Source of the DNA: Bacteroidales bacterium
Lineage (GTDB): Bacteria > Bacteroidota > Bacteroidia > Bacteroidales > UBA932
Assembly: GCA_024401855.1 (NCBI GenBank)
Contig: JAKSKH010000001.1
Span: 1-64,000, forward strand
Length of the DNA: 64,000 nt
Direction of reading: 5' to 3'
Under the pieces are notes generated by a model that saw only the letters and a program-made list of their open reading frames with translations, did not search any database and was not told the DNA's origin. The number at the start of each line of letters is the position of its first letter. The stretch's first letter is position 1. Positions 34,739 to 45,601 of this stretch are shown here, piece after piece. A program made the position numbers and the translations under genes.

Positions 34739-35512
34739 ATGAAAAATCAACTGAAAGTCATTTTTACCGTTATCCTGTCCGTGTCAATGTCATTGACTGC
34801 GGGAGGGCAGGCAAAGGTTTACACAAGGAAGGTCCTGATGGAGGACTTTCACATAAAGACCGCCAAGATGCTCATAAACCCGAATTCCACCCTTGACCTC
34901 GCCCTCAAGACAGAAATCACGAGCAGATGGAGGGTTTCTCCGTATGAATTCTGCACCCGGGAGGAATATGCGGCAATAAGCCAGGACAACAGTTTCTACT
35001 GCATGCGCATTGCCAGTGACCAGGGAGTGGAGTTCCTTGTTCTTGAGAAATGCGGAAAGGAAAAGGATCCCGACACCTTCAAGCGTTCCTTCGAAGTTGT
35101 GAGGATACCCCTGTCTGCAGAGGACAGCCCGAACGGAAACGAGATATTCCTGCTTGGAGCATATGTGGATTTCATCCAGAGCTTTGCCGAGGAAGCCATG
35201 GTCTCTGACCGCGTCGGCTACACCGGACTTGCCAACTACCGCTTCCGCAGCCTCAAGGGAAAAACCATTTACATGAATGAAGATGACATTCCCGACATTC
35301 TGGAACAGGGGAAGGAAGATGCGCTGCTGGCAGTATGCGTAGCGCCGGTACAGGCCGGCCCCAAGACAAGATGTTACAAGATGCTCATCTCCGCCGACAC
35401 CCACGAACTTTTCTATTATTCAAGCGACAAATATAAAGGAGACAAGAACAAATTCTTCAGCGAAAAGGAGATTAAAGAATTCGAGTTGCGTAATGCCGTC
35501 ATCATCAGATAA
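34739..35512 (+). CDS. Secreted protein of unknown function
   Basis: 257 residues; no family recognised. A signal peptide covers about 1-24 (VIFTVILSVSMSLTAGGQA) and no lipobox is seen. Only four cysteines are present (about residues 62, 77, 96 and 201-219 region), so there may be a disulfide. Features include a DFHIKTAKMLINPNSTLDLA segment and a charged C-terminus (YSSDKYKGDKNKFFSEKEIK). It lies 27 bases after the first secreted unknown and overlaps the methyltransferase gene by 20 bases, so all three are likely one transcript. Confidence 0.8.
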   Translation: MKNQLKVIFTVILSVSMSLTAGGQAKVYTRKVLMEDFHIKTAKMLINPNSTLDLALKTEITSRWRVSPYEFCTREEYAAISQDNSFYCMRIASDQGVEFLVLEKCGKEKDPDTFKRSFEVVRIPLSAEDSPNGNEIFLLGAYVDFIQSFAEEAMVSDRVGYTGLANYRFRSLKGKTIYMNEDDIPDILEQGKEDALLAVCVAPVQAGPKTRCYKMLISADTHELFYYSSDKYKGDKNKFFSEKEIKEFELRNAVIIR

Positions 35513-36137
35513 ATACGTTGACAGCCACAGTTCCCTGCCGTCAGAGGTTCTGGACTGGCTGGAAAAACAGACCAACATCCGCACCAATTACCCCAGAATG
35601 CTTTCAGGAAAGAATCAGGGGGAACTCCTGAAACTTCTGGTGGAAATAAGCGGGGCCAGCCGTATCCTGGAGATAGGAGCGTTCACAGGCTATTCCTCCT
35701 GCTGCATGGCACTCGGCCTCCCGGAAGACGGACATATCGACACCCTGGAAATAAATGATGAGTTGGAAGACCTCATGAGGGAAGCCTGGAGCAGAGCAGG
35801 AGTGGAAGGAAGAATCAGCCTCCACATCGGAGATGCGAAAGCCACCCTGGCGAAGTTCAGGGAAGAAGGCAGACGCTTTGACTTTGCGTTCATCGATGCC
35901 AATAAAAGGGAGTATTTCCAATACTACGAACTCCTGTTCGATATGATAGAGCCCGGAGGCCTCATTCTCGCTGATGACGTCCTATGGGACGGAAAAGTTT
36001 ATGCGGAGCCACTCCCAACGGATGCCCAGACCAGAGGCCTTGTGGAATTCAATGACAGAATAGCGGACGACCCCCGTGCGGAGGTCGTCATACTGCCCAT
36101 AAGGGACGGAATATCAATTATTCGGAAACGCCTTTGA
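35493..36137 (+). CDS. Class I SAM-dependent O-methyltransferase (COMT/YrrM-like)
   Basis: 214 residues. SAM-binding motif I LEIGAFTGYSSCCMA, acidic motif II (IDTLEINDEL), GDAKATL and FDFAFIDANKREYFQYYE, LILADDVLWDGKV with the metal-binding Asp pair. This is the family 3 O-methyltransferase fold (catechol or caffeoyl-CoA type). In bacteria some members hydroxylate-methylate tRNA wobble uridines (TrmR/YrrM group), so a tRNA substrate is a real possibility. The start overlaps the preceding secreted gene; the end lies 3 bases from the metG stop (convergent). Confidence 0.92.
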   Translation: MPSSSDKYVDSHSSLPSEVLDWLEKQTNIRTNYPRMLSGKNQGELLKLLVEISGASRILEIGAFTGYSSCCMALGLPEDGHIDTLEINDELEDLMREAWSRAGVEGRISLHIGDAKATLAKFREEGRRFDFAFIDANKREYFQYYELLFDMIEPGGLILADDVLWDGKVYAEPLPTDAQTRGLVEFNDRIADDPRAEVVILPIRDGISIIRKRL

Positions 36138-36140
36138 GAG

Positions 36141-38198
36141 TTATCCTATCTGAGCGCCGTTGGCAAGGACTTCCTGAGGTGTTATGAACCTCATCTTCCC
36201 GTCTCCCTGCTTTGCCATCAGGATCATTCCGTGGCTTTCGATTCCGCGTATGACTCTGGGCTTGAGATTGGCAAGAATGCAAATCTGCCTGTTCACCATT
36301 TCTTCCGGCGAGTAATACTCGGCGATTCCGGAGACTATGACTCTCTTGTCCATACCCGTGTCTATGGTGAGTTTCAGGAGTTTGTCTGTCTTTGGAACCT
36401 TGACGGCTTCCAGCACCGTGGCTGTACGGATATCCATTTTCTCGAAATCCTCAAAGGTGCATTCCTCTTTCTGGGGAGCAACCTGTTTTGCCGCCTCAGC
36501 CTTTTCCTTTGCCTCACGCTCGGCCCTTATGGCATCAAGCCTTGCAAGCTGGGCATTGATGGCATCATCCTCTATCTTGGCGAAAAGGAGTTCCGCGTCG
36601 GCGAGCTGATGTCCGGAAGGAAGAATCGAAGGACGTCCGAGGATTTCCCAGTCCAGACAGTCAAGAGCAAGCATTATCTTAAGTTTCTCCGCGGCAAACG
36701 GAGTGAACGGTTCAAACGCAATGGCAAGGTCAGCGCATATCTGAAGTGATATGTTGAGTATTGTTGCCGTCCTCTCCATATCGGTCTTTGCGACTTTCCA
36801 AGGTTCAGTATCCGAGATATACTTATTTCCGGCACGGGCAATTGACATTGCATCCCTGAGCGCTTCCCTGAATTTGTAATTCTCTATATTGCTTTCAATC
36901 GAAGCCTTCAACCTGGGTATCTCGGAAAGTACTTCCTTGTCTATGTCTTCAAGAGTCCCGCACGCAGGCACCCTGCCTCCGAAATATTTGTGAGTGAGCA
37001 CCACGGCCCTGTTCACGAAGTTTCCGAATATAGCCACAAGCTCGGAATTGTTGCGGGTCTGGAAATCCTTCCAGCTGAAATCGTTGTCCTTCGTCTCGGG
37101 AGCATTCGCGGTGAGCACGTACCTGAGCACGTCCGCCTTTCCGGGAAAATCCTGAAGATATTCGTGAGCCCAGACAGCCCATCCGCGGGAAGTGGAAATC
37201 TTGTCTCCTTCCAGATTGAGGAACTCGTTCGCCGGAACGTTTTCCGGGAGAATATATCCGTCACCGTATGCCTTGAGCATAGCCGGGAACACAATGCAAT
37301 GGAACACGATATTGTCCTTGCCTATGAAATGGACAAGTTTTGTGTCAGGAGACTTCCACCACTTCTCCCAATCGTCCGGAAGAAGTTCCTGTGTGTTGGA
37401 GATGTAGCCTATGGGAGCATCGAACCACACGTAGAGGACCTTCCCTTCGGCTCCTTCCACGGGAACGGGGACGCCCCATTCCAGATCCCTGGTCACGGCA
37501 CGGGGCTGCAGGCCGCCGTCAAGCCAGCTCTTCACCTGCCCGTAAACGTTAGGACGCCATTCCTTGTGGCCTTCGAGTATCCATTCACGAAGCCACTGTT
37601 CATAATCCTGAAGGGGAAGATACCAATGGGTTGTCTTCTTCCTGATGGGCTCGGCGCCACTCAGCTTGGACTTCGGGTTGATGAGTTCCTCCGGACTGAG
37701 TGTTGAGCCGCACTTCTCGCACTGATCTCCATAGGCTCCTTCCGCACCGCACTTTGGACAGGTCCCTACTATGTATCTGTCTGCAAGGAATGTCTTTGCC
37801 TCCGGGTCGTAGTACTGCTCGCTTTCGCGGGTCACGAATTTGCCTTCATCATAAAGTTTCCTGAAAAAGCCGGACGCGTTCTTCGTGTGCACGTCGGAAG
37901 AGGTGCGGCCGTATATGTCAAAATCTATTCCGAAGCCTTTGAAAGACTCGTCTATTATCTTGTGATACCTGTCAACGATATCCTGGGGGCTGCAGCCCTG
38001 CTGCCTGGCCTTTATGGTGATGGGAACTCCGTGTTCATCAGAGCCGCATACATAGAGAACTTCACGCCCGCGCATGCGCAGATATCTCACATAAATGTCT
38101 GCAGGCACATATACTCCGGCCAGATGGCCTATGTGAACAGGTCCGTTTGCATAAGGCAAAGCGCAGGTCACCAGCGTTCTTTTGTAATTCTTGTCCAT
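36141..38198 (-). CDS. metG: Methionyl-tRNA synthetase with C-terminal tRNA-binding domain
   Basis: 685 residues. HIGH motif at 22-25 ([10 protein letters not shown]), a zinc-binding CP insert ([19 protein letters not shown]), the KMSKS position reading KISTSRGW as in archaeal and Bacteroidetes MetRS, anticodon domain, an Ala/Glu/Lys-rich linker (about 545-575) and a C-terminal EMAP-II/Trbp111-like domain ([20 protein letters not shown]). It charges both initiator and elongator tRNA-Met. It is the last gene of the yigZ-to-metG run, 2 bases after dnaG. Confidence 0.96.
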   Translation of the reverse strand: MDKNYKRTLVTCALPYANGPVHIGHLAGVYVPADIYVRYLRMRGREVLYVCGSDEHGVPITIKARQQGCSPQDIVDRYHKIIDESFKGFGIDFDIYGRTSSDVHTKNASGFFRKLYDEGKFVTRESEQYYDPEAKTFLADRYIVGTCPKCGAEGAYGDQCEKCGSTLSPEELINPKSKLSGAEPIRKKTTHWYLPLQDYEQWLREWILEGHKEWRPNVYGQVKSWLDGGLQPRAVTRDLEWGVPVPVEGAEGKVLYVWFDAPIGYISNTQELLPDDWEKWWKSPDTKLVHFIGKDNIVFHCIVFPAMLKAYGDGYILPENVPANEFLNLEGDKISTSRGWAVWAHEYLQDFPGKADVLRYVLTANAPETKDNDFSWKDFQTRNNSELVAIFGNFVNRAVVLTHKYFGGRVPACGTLEDIDKEVLSEIPRLKASIESNIENYKFREALRDAMSIARAGNKYISDTEPWKVAKTDMERTATILNISLQICADLAIAFEPFTPFAAEKLKIMLALDCLDWEILGRPSILPSGHQLADAELLFAKIEDDAINAQLARLDAIRAEREAKEKAEAAKQVAPQKEECTFEDFEKMDIRTATVLEAVKVPKTDKLLKLTIDTGMDKRVIVSGIAEYYSPEEMVNRQICILANLKPRVIRGIESHGMILMAKQGDGKMRFITPQEVLANGAQIG

Positions 38199-38200
38199 TA

Positions 38201-40135
38201 TTATTTAAGTTTTTTTTCTCTACCCAGTATTTGTTTTATACGTCTCTGAGCGTTCTGAAGTTTCATCCACTCCTGCATTCTTGATGTCTGCTCCTCTATG
38301 GTTCCCTCATCCATTATACGCCTCAGACAGTCTATCCTGTCCTGGACGCGTCTCTCATTATATGCGAGAATGGCACGCGGAACATACACAACCAGCCAGG
38401 TTGACTTGGAAGTGAGCGCATTCTCAAAGGCTTGAACTGTAAGCTGATATTTCTCTGTCGAGAGTTCCACCGCCACAGCCGCAGCAGGCCTGTCGGGAGA
38501 ATCCAGCAGATGTTTGACTATCTCGTCCTGTTCCATTCCCGTGTCATACATCTGCATATAAGCATCATATACCCTTGCATATACGGAATTTGCAAAGCGG
38601 CAGCCGTCAGACTCAAGCGCAGAACGTATGAAATCCGCCACCGTGGGCTTGTTCTCCTCACTGCCGGAGTAATATTCGGAATCACTTTCAAATTCAAGGA
38701 AATCACAACCGGATGTCAGAAGGAAGAACAGTATGTCCTTTTCCGCCTGAGCAAGCGTCCTGTTCTCAAGGACCGCGCTCTCCACATTCTCCTCCACATT
38801 CCTCTCCGGAGCGGAAGAGACTTCGGTGCCCGGCCTGACGGCAGAACGTGTACGCCTGGCCCGCTCGAAAAGGATGGACGATTCTATTCCGAACTTAGCC
38901 GCAGTAGAATCGACATAGACGGAGCGCTTGACCGGATCGGGGATCACGGCAATGGTATCGGCAATGTCGTTTATGAGATTGGCCTTCTTAAGCGGGTCTC
39001 CGGCCGCGTCCGAAAGCAGGAGTTCCGTCTTGAACGTGATGAAGTCCTTCTCTTTCGATTCAATGAAATTTTGCACTTCCTCAAGTGAATGGCTGCGGGA
39101 GAATGAATCGGGGTCCTCCCCGTCCGGAAGGAGGACTATCTTGACATTCAGCCCTTCTGCAAGAACCAGGTCTATTCCGCGGAGCGCCGCATGTATTCCG
39201 GCGGAATCTCCGTCATACATTATGGTCACATCATCGGTGAACTTATGGATAAGACGTATCTGTTCCACGGTAAGAGAGGTTCCGCAGGATGCAACCACGT
39301 TGCCTATTCCCAGCTGGTGCATCATTACCATATCCACGTTGCCCTCGACCAGTATGCATTTCTTCAGCCGCGCAATGTCAGACTTGGCGAAATACACCCC
39401 AAGCAAATTGCGGCTCTTGATATAGATTTCAGTCTCGGGAGAATTGACATACTTGGCAGGATTGTCGGAACGAAGCGTCCTTCCGCTGAACGCCACCACC
39501 CGCCCGCTCACGGAATGGATGGGGAACATCACCCTTTCGCGGAATTTGTCCACCACGCTGCCATCCTCCTTCTCCACGGCCAGACCGGCCGCAATCAGGT
39601 ATTCCTCCTTGTATCCGGCGGCTCTTGCCGCATCAACAAGATCTCTTCGGCCGCCGGGAGCCCATCCCAGCCCGAACTTGCGTATCGTTTCGTCTTCCAG
39701 ACCCCTGGAGCGGAAATAAGCATAACCCACACTCCGACCCTCTCCGGAAGAGAGCTGGCCGGCAAAGAATTTCTGAGCAAACTCGGAAACGAGCAGAAGA
39801 CTTTCCCTTCTCTGCTTCAGGGCGATTTCTTCTGCGGACTCCTCCTTCTCAACCACCTCGATATTGTATTTCCTCGCGAGGTACTGCATTGCCTCGGAAT
39901 ACCCGCAGCGTTCGTGCTCCATCACGAAACCCACAGCAGAACCTGCTTTTCCGCATCCGAAACACTTGTATATGCCCTTTGACGGGGAAACGTAGAAAGA
40001 CGGCGTTTTCTCGTTATGGAAAGGGCAGCACGCAACGAAATTGGCTCCGCGGCGCTTCAGCGTCACGAAGTCGCTTACAACCTCTTCGATCCGGGCTGTA
40101 TCCAGAATGAGATCGATGGTTTCCTGAGGTATCAC
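38201..40135 (-). CDS. dnaG: DNA primase
   Basis: 644 residues. The start is a GTG at 40135, overlapping the recQ stop as GTGA; the N-terminus ([20 protein letters not shown]) fits the family exactly. CHC2 zinc finger ([12 protein letters not shown] and KCFGCG, about 36-63), TOPRIM core ([15 protein letters not shown] and [15 protein letters not shown]), and a helicase-binding C-terminal region with a [13 protein letters not shown] end. It synthesises RNA primers for replication. Confidence 0.95.
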   Translation of the reverse strand: MIPQETIDLILDTARIEEVVSDFVTLKRRGANFVACCPFHNEKTPSFYVSPSKGIYKCFGCGKAGSAVGFVMEHERCGYSEAMQYLARKYNIEVVEKEESAEEIALKQRRESLLLVSEFAQKFFAGQLSSGEGRSVGYAYFRSRGLEDETIRKFGLGWAPGGRRDLVDAARAAGYKEEYLIAAGLAVEKEDGSVVDKFRERVMFPIHSVSGRVVAFSGRTLRSDNPAKYVNSPETEIYIKSRNLLGVYFAKSDIARLKKCILVEGNVDMVMMHQLGIGNVVASCGTSLTVEQIRLIHKFTDDVTIMYDGDSAGIHAALRGIDLVLAEGLNVKIVLLPDGEDPDSFSRSHSLEEVQNFIESKEKDFITFKTELLLSDAAGDPLKKANLINDIADTIAVIPDPVKRSVYVDSTAAKFGIESSILFERARRTRSAVRPGTEVSSAPERNVEENVESAVLENRTLAQAEKDILFFLLTSGCDFLEFESDSEYYSGSEENKPTVADFIRSALESDGCRFANSVYARVYDAYMQMYDTGMEQDEIVKHLLDSPDRPAAAVAVELSTEKYQLTVQAFENALTSKSTWLVVYVPRAILAYNERRVQDRIDCLRRIMDEGTIEEQTSRMQEWMKLQNAQRRIKQILGREKKLK

Positions 40136-42348
40136 GATGCTATCTCACAAAGGAATTTCAGACGTACAAGACGGATTTCGTTTTCATAATAATCCGGTCC
40201 GAGAGCCTCCATCGCTTCGCTGACGCTGTCGGAAGTGGCTTCCGTTTTGAAATAATCGTATATTTCCTCGATTATGTCTTCGTCAAGGTTCTCCTCGATA
40301 TAATAATCCAGATTCAGTTTCAGGCCGGAAGCTACTATCGCCTCTATCTCTGTCATGAGTTCCGGCATGTCCATTCCTCTGGCGGACGCTATGTCCTCGA
40401 GGGACATCTTCCTGTCTATGCTCTGTATTATGAAAGGCTTGTTGGCCGACTTGCTGGGGGTGGTTTTCACCACGAAATCATCGGGACGTTCTATTTCGTT
40501 CTCCTCCACATACTTCTTTATGAGGCTGATGAACTCCCCTCCGTACTTGTGAGCCTTTCCCTCACCCACTCCCTGGCAGTTCTTAAGCTCATCGAAAGTC
40601 TCGGGATACAGGATTGTCATATCCTCAAGCGCAGGATCGCCGAAAATAATCCAGGGCTGGAGATTCAGACGCCCGGACATGTTCTTGCGCAGGTCCTTCA
40701 GCATTGCAAGGAGGACAGGGTCTCCTCCTCCCCCTCCCTTCATCGCGGCGGCAGCCATCGCAGCCTCTTCCTCCTCATCATCGTCGGTGTCATTGCCGGA
40801 CACGAAGACTCTGTCCTCAACGAGGCTGAGCTCCCATGGCTTCGAGAGGAATTCAAGGCCGAGATCTGTGACGTGGATGAGGCCGTAAGTCTCCATCTCC
40901 TTCGAAAGCAGTCTCGCAGTCAATCCCTGATGTATCACCGTGCACCAGAATTTTTCGGAATGCTCCTTACCTGATCCGAAGGAAGGCAGGGAATCGTGAT
41001 GATATGACTTTATTATGGAATTTGTGACTCCGGCAAGGATATTCGCCAGATGATCCGTCTTGAAATGTTCCGGCAGGGAGAGCACAAGGTCAATGACCGT
41101 TTTCATTTCCTTTCTTCCGTCGAAACAAGCCTTGGGATGCAGGCAATTGTCGCAGTTGCCGCAGTTCTCTTCCGTGTACTCTTCCCCGAAATAGTTCAGG
41201 AGAAGTTTCCTGCGGCACTGGCCGGACTCGGCATACGCAACGACTTCGGAAAGGAGCTGGCGGGCAATCTCCTGCTCCGCCACGGGTTTTCCCTGCATGA
41301 ATTTCTCAAGTTTCTGTATATCCTTGTAGCTGTAGTAGGCTATGCACTGTCCTTCCTGCCCGTCACGGCCGGCACGGCCTGTCTCCTGATAATAGCTCTC
41401 TATGCTTTTGGGAATGTCGTAATGAATGACAAAACGGACATCAGGTTTGTCAATACCCATTCCGAACGCAATTGTGGCCACAATGACATTGACCTCCTCC
41501 ATCAGGAATTTGTCCTGATTTTCCGTCCTTATCTTCGCATCAAGCCCGGCATGATATGGAAGGGCCTTTATCCCGTTTATGCACAGCAGTTCTGCAATCT
41601 CTTCCACCTTCTTCCGGCTGAGACAATAAATGATTCCGGATTTGCCGGCATTCTGCCGTATGAATTTGATTATGTCCTTCTCGGGATCCACCTTGTCACG
41701 CACCTCATAGTAAAGATTGGGGCGGTTGAAGGAGGACTTGAAAACGGAGGCATCGGGAATACCCAGATTCTTGAGAATGTCACTCTGCACCTTTGGCGTG
41801 GCCGTGGCGGTAAGAGCAATTATGGGGGCGCGGCCTATAGTGTTGACCAGAGTCCGGATGCGCCTGTATTCGGGACGGAAATCATGACCCCACTCGGATA
41901 TGCAGTGAGCCTCATCAACGGCATAGAAAGATATCCTGACTTCCTTCAGCAAAGACACGTTCTCCTCCTTTGTCAGGGACTCCGGGGCGACATACAGAAT
42001 CTTGGTCCTGCCGGACAGCAGATCCTCACGGACTTCGTCCATCTGCTGGCGGTTCAGAGAAGAATTGAGGAAATGCGCAATCTTCTCCTCTCCCGATTCA
42101 AATCCACGGAGCAGGTCAACCTGATTCTTCATCAAGGCGATAAGAGGAGAAATGACTATTGCGGTACCGTCCATCATCAGGGCCGGAAGCTGGTAGCACA
42201 AGGATTTCCCTCCTCCGGTCGGCATAAGGACAAACGCATCCCCGCCCCCGATAAGGTGTGATATTATCCTCTCCTGGTCACCCTTGAACGAATCGTATCC
42301 AAAGAAGTCCTTGAGTGTCTTATGAATCCGGGAAGTATCGGCTGTCAT
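40132..42348 (-). CDS. recQ: ATP-dependent DNA helicase RecQ
   Basis: 738 residues. Motif I MPTGGGKSLCYQLPA, DEAH box (YAVDEAHCISEWGHDFRPEY), motif VI QETGRAGRDGQ, RQC zinc module (CRRKLLLNYFGEE, CGNCDNC), winged helix, HRDC (about 540-640) and an extra C-terminal helical region with acidic stretches (DDDEEEEAAMAAAA near 520). Longer than E. coli RecQ, a common Bacteroidetes form. It unwinds DNA 3'-5' in recombination repair. It lies between DUF1015 and dnaG with overlaps or 2-base gaps. Confidence 0.95.
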   Translation of the reverse strand: MTADTSRIHKTLKDFFGYDSFKGDQERIISHLIGGGDAFVLMPTGGGKSLCYQLPALMMDGTAIVISPLIALMKNQVDLLRGFESGEEKIAHFLNSSLNRQQMDEVREDLLSGRTKILYVAPESLTKEENVSLLKEVRISFYAVDEAHCISEWGHDFRPEYRRIRTLVNTIGRAPIIALTATATPKVQSDILKNLGIPDASVFKSSFNRPNLYYEVRDKVDPEKDIIKFIRQNAGKSGIIYCLSRKKVEEIAELLCINGIKALPYHAGLDAKIRTENQDKFLMEEVNVIVATIAFGMGIDKPDVRFVIHYDIPKSIESYYQETGRAGRDGQEGQCIAYYSYKDIQKLEKFMQGKPVAEQEIARQLLSEVVAYAESGQCRRKLLLNYFGEEYTEENCGNCDNCLHPKACFDGRKEMKTVIDLVLSLPEHFKTDHLANILAGVTNSIIKSYHHDSLPSFGSGKEHSEKFWCTVIHQGLTARLLSKEMETYGLIHVTDLGLEFLSKPWELSLVEDRVFVSGNDTDDDEEEEAAMAAAAMKGGGGGDPVLLAMLKDLRKNMSGRLNLQPWIIFGDPALEDMTILYPETFDELKNCQGVGEGKAHKYGGEFISLIKKYVEENEIERPDDFVVKTTPSKSANKPFIIQSIDRKMSLEDIASARGMDMPELMTEIEAIVASGLKLNLDYYIEENLDEDIIEEIYDYFKTEATSDSVSEAMEALGPDYYENEIRLVRLKFLCEIAS

Positions 42349-42350
42349 GG

Positions 42351-43589
42351 TCAGTCCAATGTGTGAATTGTAAGTCCTGAACGTAATTTAGGTTCAAACC
42401 AGGTGGTCTTGGGAGGCATTATGTTGCCGCTGTCGGCAATATTGATGAGCTGGCGCATAGACACCGGATACATGGCGAAGGCTACTTTCATCTCTCCGCT
42501 GTCAACTCTCGCGGACAGTTCCCCCAGACCCCGTATTCCCCCGACAAAATCTATTCTTCTGTCTGTACGCAAATCCTTTATTCCAAGTATCCTGTCCAGA
42601 ACAAGGTTGCTCAACACCGTTACGTCCAGAACCCCGATAGGGTCATTCTCATCAAAACGCCCTTCTCTTGCGGTAAGGGAATACCAGTGTCCTCCAAGAT
42701 ACATGGAGAAGTTATGCAATCCTGTCGGGCGGAAGTCACCTGCTGCATCGGCAACCGTGAAATCCTCTTCCAGAGCCTTCAGGAACTCAGCTTCCGAAAG
42801 TCCGTTGAGATCTTTCACCAGACGGTTGTAGTCGATTATCTTCAACTGGCTCTCGGGGAAACATACGGCCATGAAATAGTTGTATTCTTCAGTTCCGTCA
42901 TGACATGGATTGGCACTGCGTTTCTCCGCTCCCACCCTGGCGGCAGCGGCGGTGCGATGATGCCCGTCAGCGACATAGAAGGAGTCAACTTCCCGGGTAA
43001 AGACGGAAGTTATCCTGTCTGTCAGGGAATCATCATCAATGACCCACAGTTCATGTCCGAAACCGTTCTCATCTGTAAACCTGAATTCTGACTTCCCGGA
43101 CACGACTCCGGAAACAATGGAATTCAGAGACTGATTGTCCTTGTATGAGAAAAAGACAGGTTCTATGTTGGCGTTCTGAATGCGGACGTGTATCATTCTG
43201 TCATCTTCCTTGTCCTTGCGGGTAAGTTCATGCTTCTTTATGACACCGCTTTCATAATCCTCTGTATTTGCGCATAGAATAATCCCGTACTGAGTCCGGC
43301 CGTCCATTGTCTGGGCATACACGTAATAGCACGGCTTGGGGTCACGGACGAGCCATCCCTTTTCCTGCCATAGCCTGAAATTCTCCACGGCCTTGCCGTA
43401 AGTCCTTTCCTCATGTTCCCCGGCAATGGGCTCGAAGTCAATCTCGGGTCTTGTAATATGCAGGAGAGACTTCTCTCCCGCCATCCCTGCCGCTTCAACA
43501 GAGTTCAGGACATCATAAGGAGGTGCGGCCACCTCGGTGACAATGTCCCTGCGCGGGCGGAGAGCCGCAAACGGTCTAACCTTTACCAT
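42351..43589 (-). CDS. DUF1015-family protein
   Basis: 412 residues. Family hallmarks: PFAALRPRRD..EVAAPPYDVL at the N-terminus, FYVADGHHRTAAAARVGAEK in the middle (about 200-220) and an ending PPKTTWFEPKLRSGL. The HHR motif suggests a phosphotransferase or nucleotide-binding site, but no activity is established to my knowledge. Association with serA and serC is recurrent in Bacteroidetes and suggests a link to serine metabolism; here it starts right after serA. The shared PKTTWFEPK is a good family marker. Confidence 0.88.
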   Translation of the reverse strand: MVKVRPFAALRPRRDIVTEVAAPPYDVLNSVEAAGMAGEKSLLHITRPEIDFEPIAGEHEERTYGKAVENFRLWQEKGWLVRDPKPCYYVYAQTMDGRTQYGIILCANTEDYESGVIKKHELTRKDKEDDRMIHVRIQNANIEPVFFSYKDNQSLNSIVSGVVSGKSEFRFTDENGFGHELWVIDDDSLTDRITSVFTREVDSFYVADGHHRTAAAARVGAEKRSANPCHDGTEEYNYFMAVCFPESQLKIIDYNRLVKDLNGLSEAEFLKALEEDFTVADAAGDFRPTGLHNFSMYLGGHWYSLTAREGRFDENDPIGVLDVTVLSNLVLDRILGIKDLRTDRRIDFVGGIRGLGELSARVDSGEMKVAFAMYPVSMRQLINIADSGNIMPPKTTWFEPKLRSGLTIHTLD

Positions 43590-43591
43590 TA

Positions 43592-44512
43592 TCAGTTGAG
43601 TTTGAATTTCACGTTGCCTGTCTGAAAGAAGTCAACTATCTGACGCGCGGCGGCAAGTCCGGCGTTGACATTGGCCTCGGCGGTCTGTGCTCCCATCTTC
43701 TTGGGTGTGGCGAAGACCCTGGTACCGAACTTCTCCTTCAGGACTGAAATATTGTCGGGAGCGACATCCGTAACGTATTTTATGTCAGGCCTGGCTTCAA
43801 GGGCTTTCTCCAATCCGGCCTCGTCCATAACTTCCTTTCTGGCAGTATTGACCAGAGTAGCGCCCTCCGGCATGCAGCTTATGAGATCATAGCCTATGCT
43901 CCCTATGGTCTGGGGTGTGGCCGGAATATGGACTGACACATAGTCGCAAGTGGAGTAGAGGTCTTTGAGATCCTTTGCCGGTTCCGCTCCGCCTTCCGCA
44001 ATTTTTTCATCCGGAAGGAAGGGATCGATTGCCTTCACCTTCATGCCCAGAGCCTTTGCCTTGGATCCGACAAGCCTCCCGACATTACCGAATGCCTGGA
44101 TGCCAAGAGTCTTTCCCTGTATTTCCGAGCCGGTGGCGGGTGTAAACTGAGTGCGTGCCATGAAAATCATAAGAGCCACGGCAAGTTCAGCGACGGCATT
44201 CGAGTTCTGCCCGGGAGTGTTCATAGCAACCACTCCGTGCCCTGTGCAGGCATCAAGGTCGAGATTGTCATATCCCGCCCCGGCGCGGACAACTATCTTG
44301 AGTTTCTTCGCCGCTTCAACGACCTTAGCCGTCACCTTGTCCGAACGGACAATGAGGGCATCGGCATCAGCAACGGCATTCACCAGTTCAGACTGGTCCG
44401 TATATTTCTCCAGAAGGACAAGCTCATGCCCGGCCTTTTCAACAATTTCCCTGATTCCCTTGACAGCAGAAGATGCGAAGGGTTTCTGTGTAGCCACAAG
44501 TACTTTCATCAT
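43592..44512 (-). CDS. serA: D-3-phosphoglycerate dehydrogenase (short form)
   Basis: 306 residues, 2-hydroxyacid dehydrogenase: NAD-binding region [17 protein letters not shown], an Arg in [11 protein letters not shown], a Glu/His relay ending [16 protein letters not shown], where the catalytic His of typical SerA is replaced in the PHxG region by KKMGAQT. No ACT domain, so no serine feedback site is expected. First step of serine synthesis from 3-phosphoglycerate. Its start overlaps serC by 4 bases. The unusual PKKMGAQ at the expected PHxGA position is worth noting, as some short-form SerA proteins carry Lys there. Confidence 0.9.
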   Translation of the reverse strand: MMKVLVATQKPFASSAVKGIREIVEKAGHELVLLEKYTDQSELVNAVADADALIVRSDKVTAKVVEAAKKLKIVVRAGAGYDNLDLDACTGHGVVAMNTPGQNSNAVAELAVALMIFMARTQFTPATGSEIQGKTLGIQAFGNVGRLVGSKAKALGMKVKAIDPFLPDEKIAEGGAEPAKDLKDLYSTCDYVSVHIPATPQTIGSIGYDLISCMPEGATLVNTARKEVMDEAGLEKALEARPDIKYVTDVAPDNISVLKEKFGTRVFATPKKMGAQTAEANVNAGLAAARQIVDFFQTGNVKFKLN

Positions 44513-45582
44513 GCGTGCAATTTTTCAAATTCCTTCATACAATCCACAAGCGCCTCCACATCCTCCTGCTGACAGGCATTATAGAGAGAAGCGCGGAATC
44601 CTCCGACTGAACGGTGTCCCTTGATACCTATTATGTCGTGGGCCTTTGCAAAGGAGAAGAATTCGTCCTGAAGGGCTTCGTAGCCGGGAGCCATCACAAA
44701 GCAGACATTCATGATGGAACGGTCTTCCTTCTCGGCAGTGCCGGTAAACAGAGGGTTCCTGTCTATCTCGGCATAAAGGGTTTCCGCCTTTCTTACGTCC
44801 ATGGCATGAACTGCCCCGACACCTCCCATGGACTTTATCCATTTGAGAGTTTCATGCATGATGTATATGGAGAAGACGGGAGGAGTGTTGAACATGGAGA
44901 GTTTGTCTATATGGACCCTGTAGTCCAGCATGGTAGGAATGTATCTGCTGACCTTTCCCAACGCATCCTTCCTGATTATGCAGAAAGCGACACCGGCGGG
45001 GCCCACATTCTTCTGTGCGCCACCATATATCATGGCATATTTTGACACGTCAACGGGACGGCTCATTATATCCGAAGACATATCGGCTATCAGAGGAACA
45101 GGACTGTCAATATCCTCCTTTATCTCGGTTCCATAAATGGTGTTGTTGGTGGTGATATGGAAATAGTCCGCATCTGACGGGATTTCGTAGCCTTTGGGGA
45201 TATATGTATAGTTCCTGTCTGAAGAACTGGCTATCTCCACGGCATTGCCGAGACCCTTAGCTTCCTTGAAAGCCTTGTGAGCCCAGACTCCGGTATCCAG
45301 ATACGCCGCCTTCTTCTCAAGAAAGTTCATAGGAACATAGAGGAACTCCAGACTTGCACCACCGCCCAGGAAAATGATCTCATATTCATCCGGAATATTC
45401 AGCAGTTCCCTCCACAGCGCCCTGGTTTCATCCATGACGGCATCCCATTCCTTTGTACGATGGGAAATGGAAAGGACTGAAACTCCTGTCCCCGCAAAAT
45501 TTCTGATTGCCTCCACTGCGCTGTCATATACTTCCTGGGGAAGCAGGCATGGACCGGCATTGAAAACATGTACTTTTTTCAT
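44509..45582 (-). CDS. serC: Phosphoserine aminotransferase
   Basis: 357 residues from the ATG at 45582 ([16 protein letters not shown]), the family start; upstream codons lie in the gap after yigZ. PLP-fold type I enzyme with [30 protein letters not shown], and the PLP lysine in [14 protein letters not shown]. Converts 3-phosphohydroxypyruvate to phosphoserine, the second step of serine synthesis (also used in PLP synthesis). Lies 19 bases after yigZ and overlaps serA. Confidence 0.97.
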   Translation of the reverse strand: MKKVHVFNAGPCLLPQEVYDSAVEAIRNFAGTGVSVLSISHRTKEWDAVMDETRALWRELLNIPDEYEIIFLGGGASLEFLYVPMNFLEKKAAYLDTGVWAHKAFKEAKGLGNAVEIASSSDRNYTYIPKGYEIPSDADYFHITTNNTIYGTEIKEDIDSPVPLIADMSSDIMSRPVDVSKYAMIYGGAQKNVGPAGVAFCIIRKDALGKVSRYIPTMLDYRVHIDKLSMFNTPPVFSIYIMHETLKWIKSMGGVGAVHAMDVRKAETLYAEIDRNPLFTGTAEKEDRSIMNVCFVMAPGYEALQDEFFSFAKAHDIIGIKGHRSVGGFRASLYNACQQEDVEALVDCMKEFEKLHA

Positions 45583-45601
45583 AATATCAAAAGATTGACA
45601 A

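Noticed and set aside
36066..36089. GACGACC/GGTCGTC hairpin near the end of the methyltransferase as a terminator
   Set aside because: The stem is good but no T-run follows on either strand, and it lies in coding sequence; kept as no more than an incidental structure.
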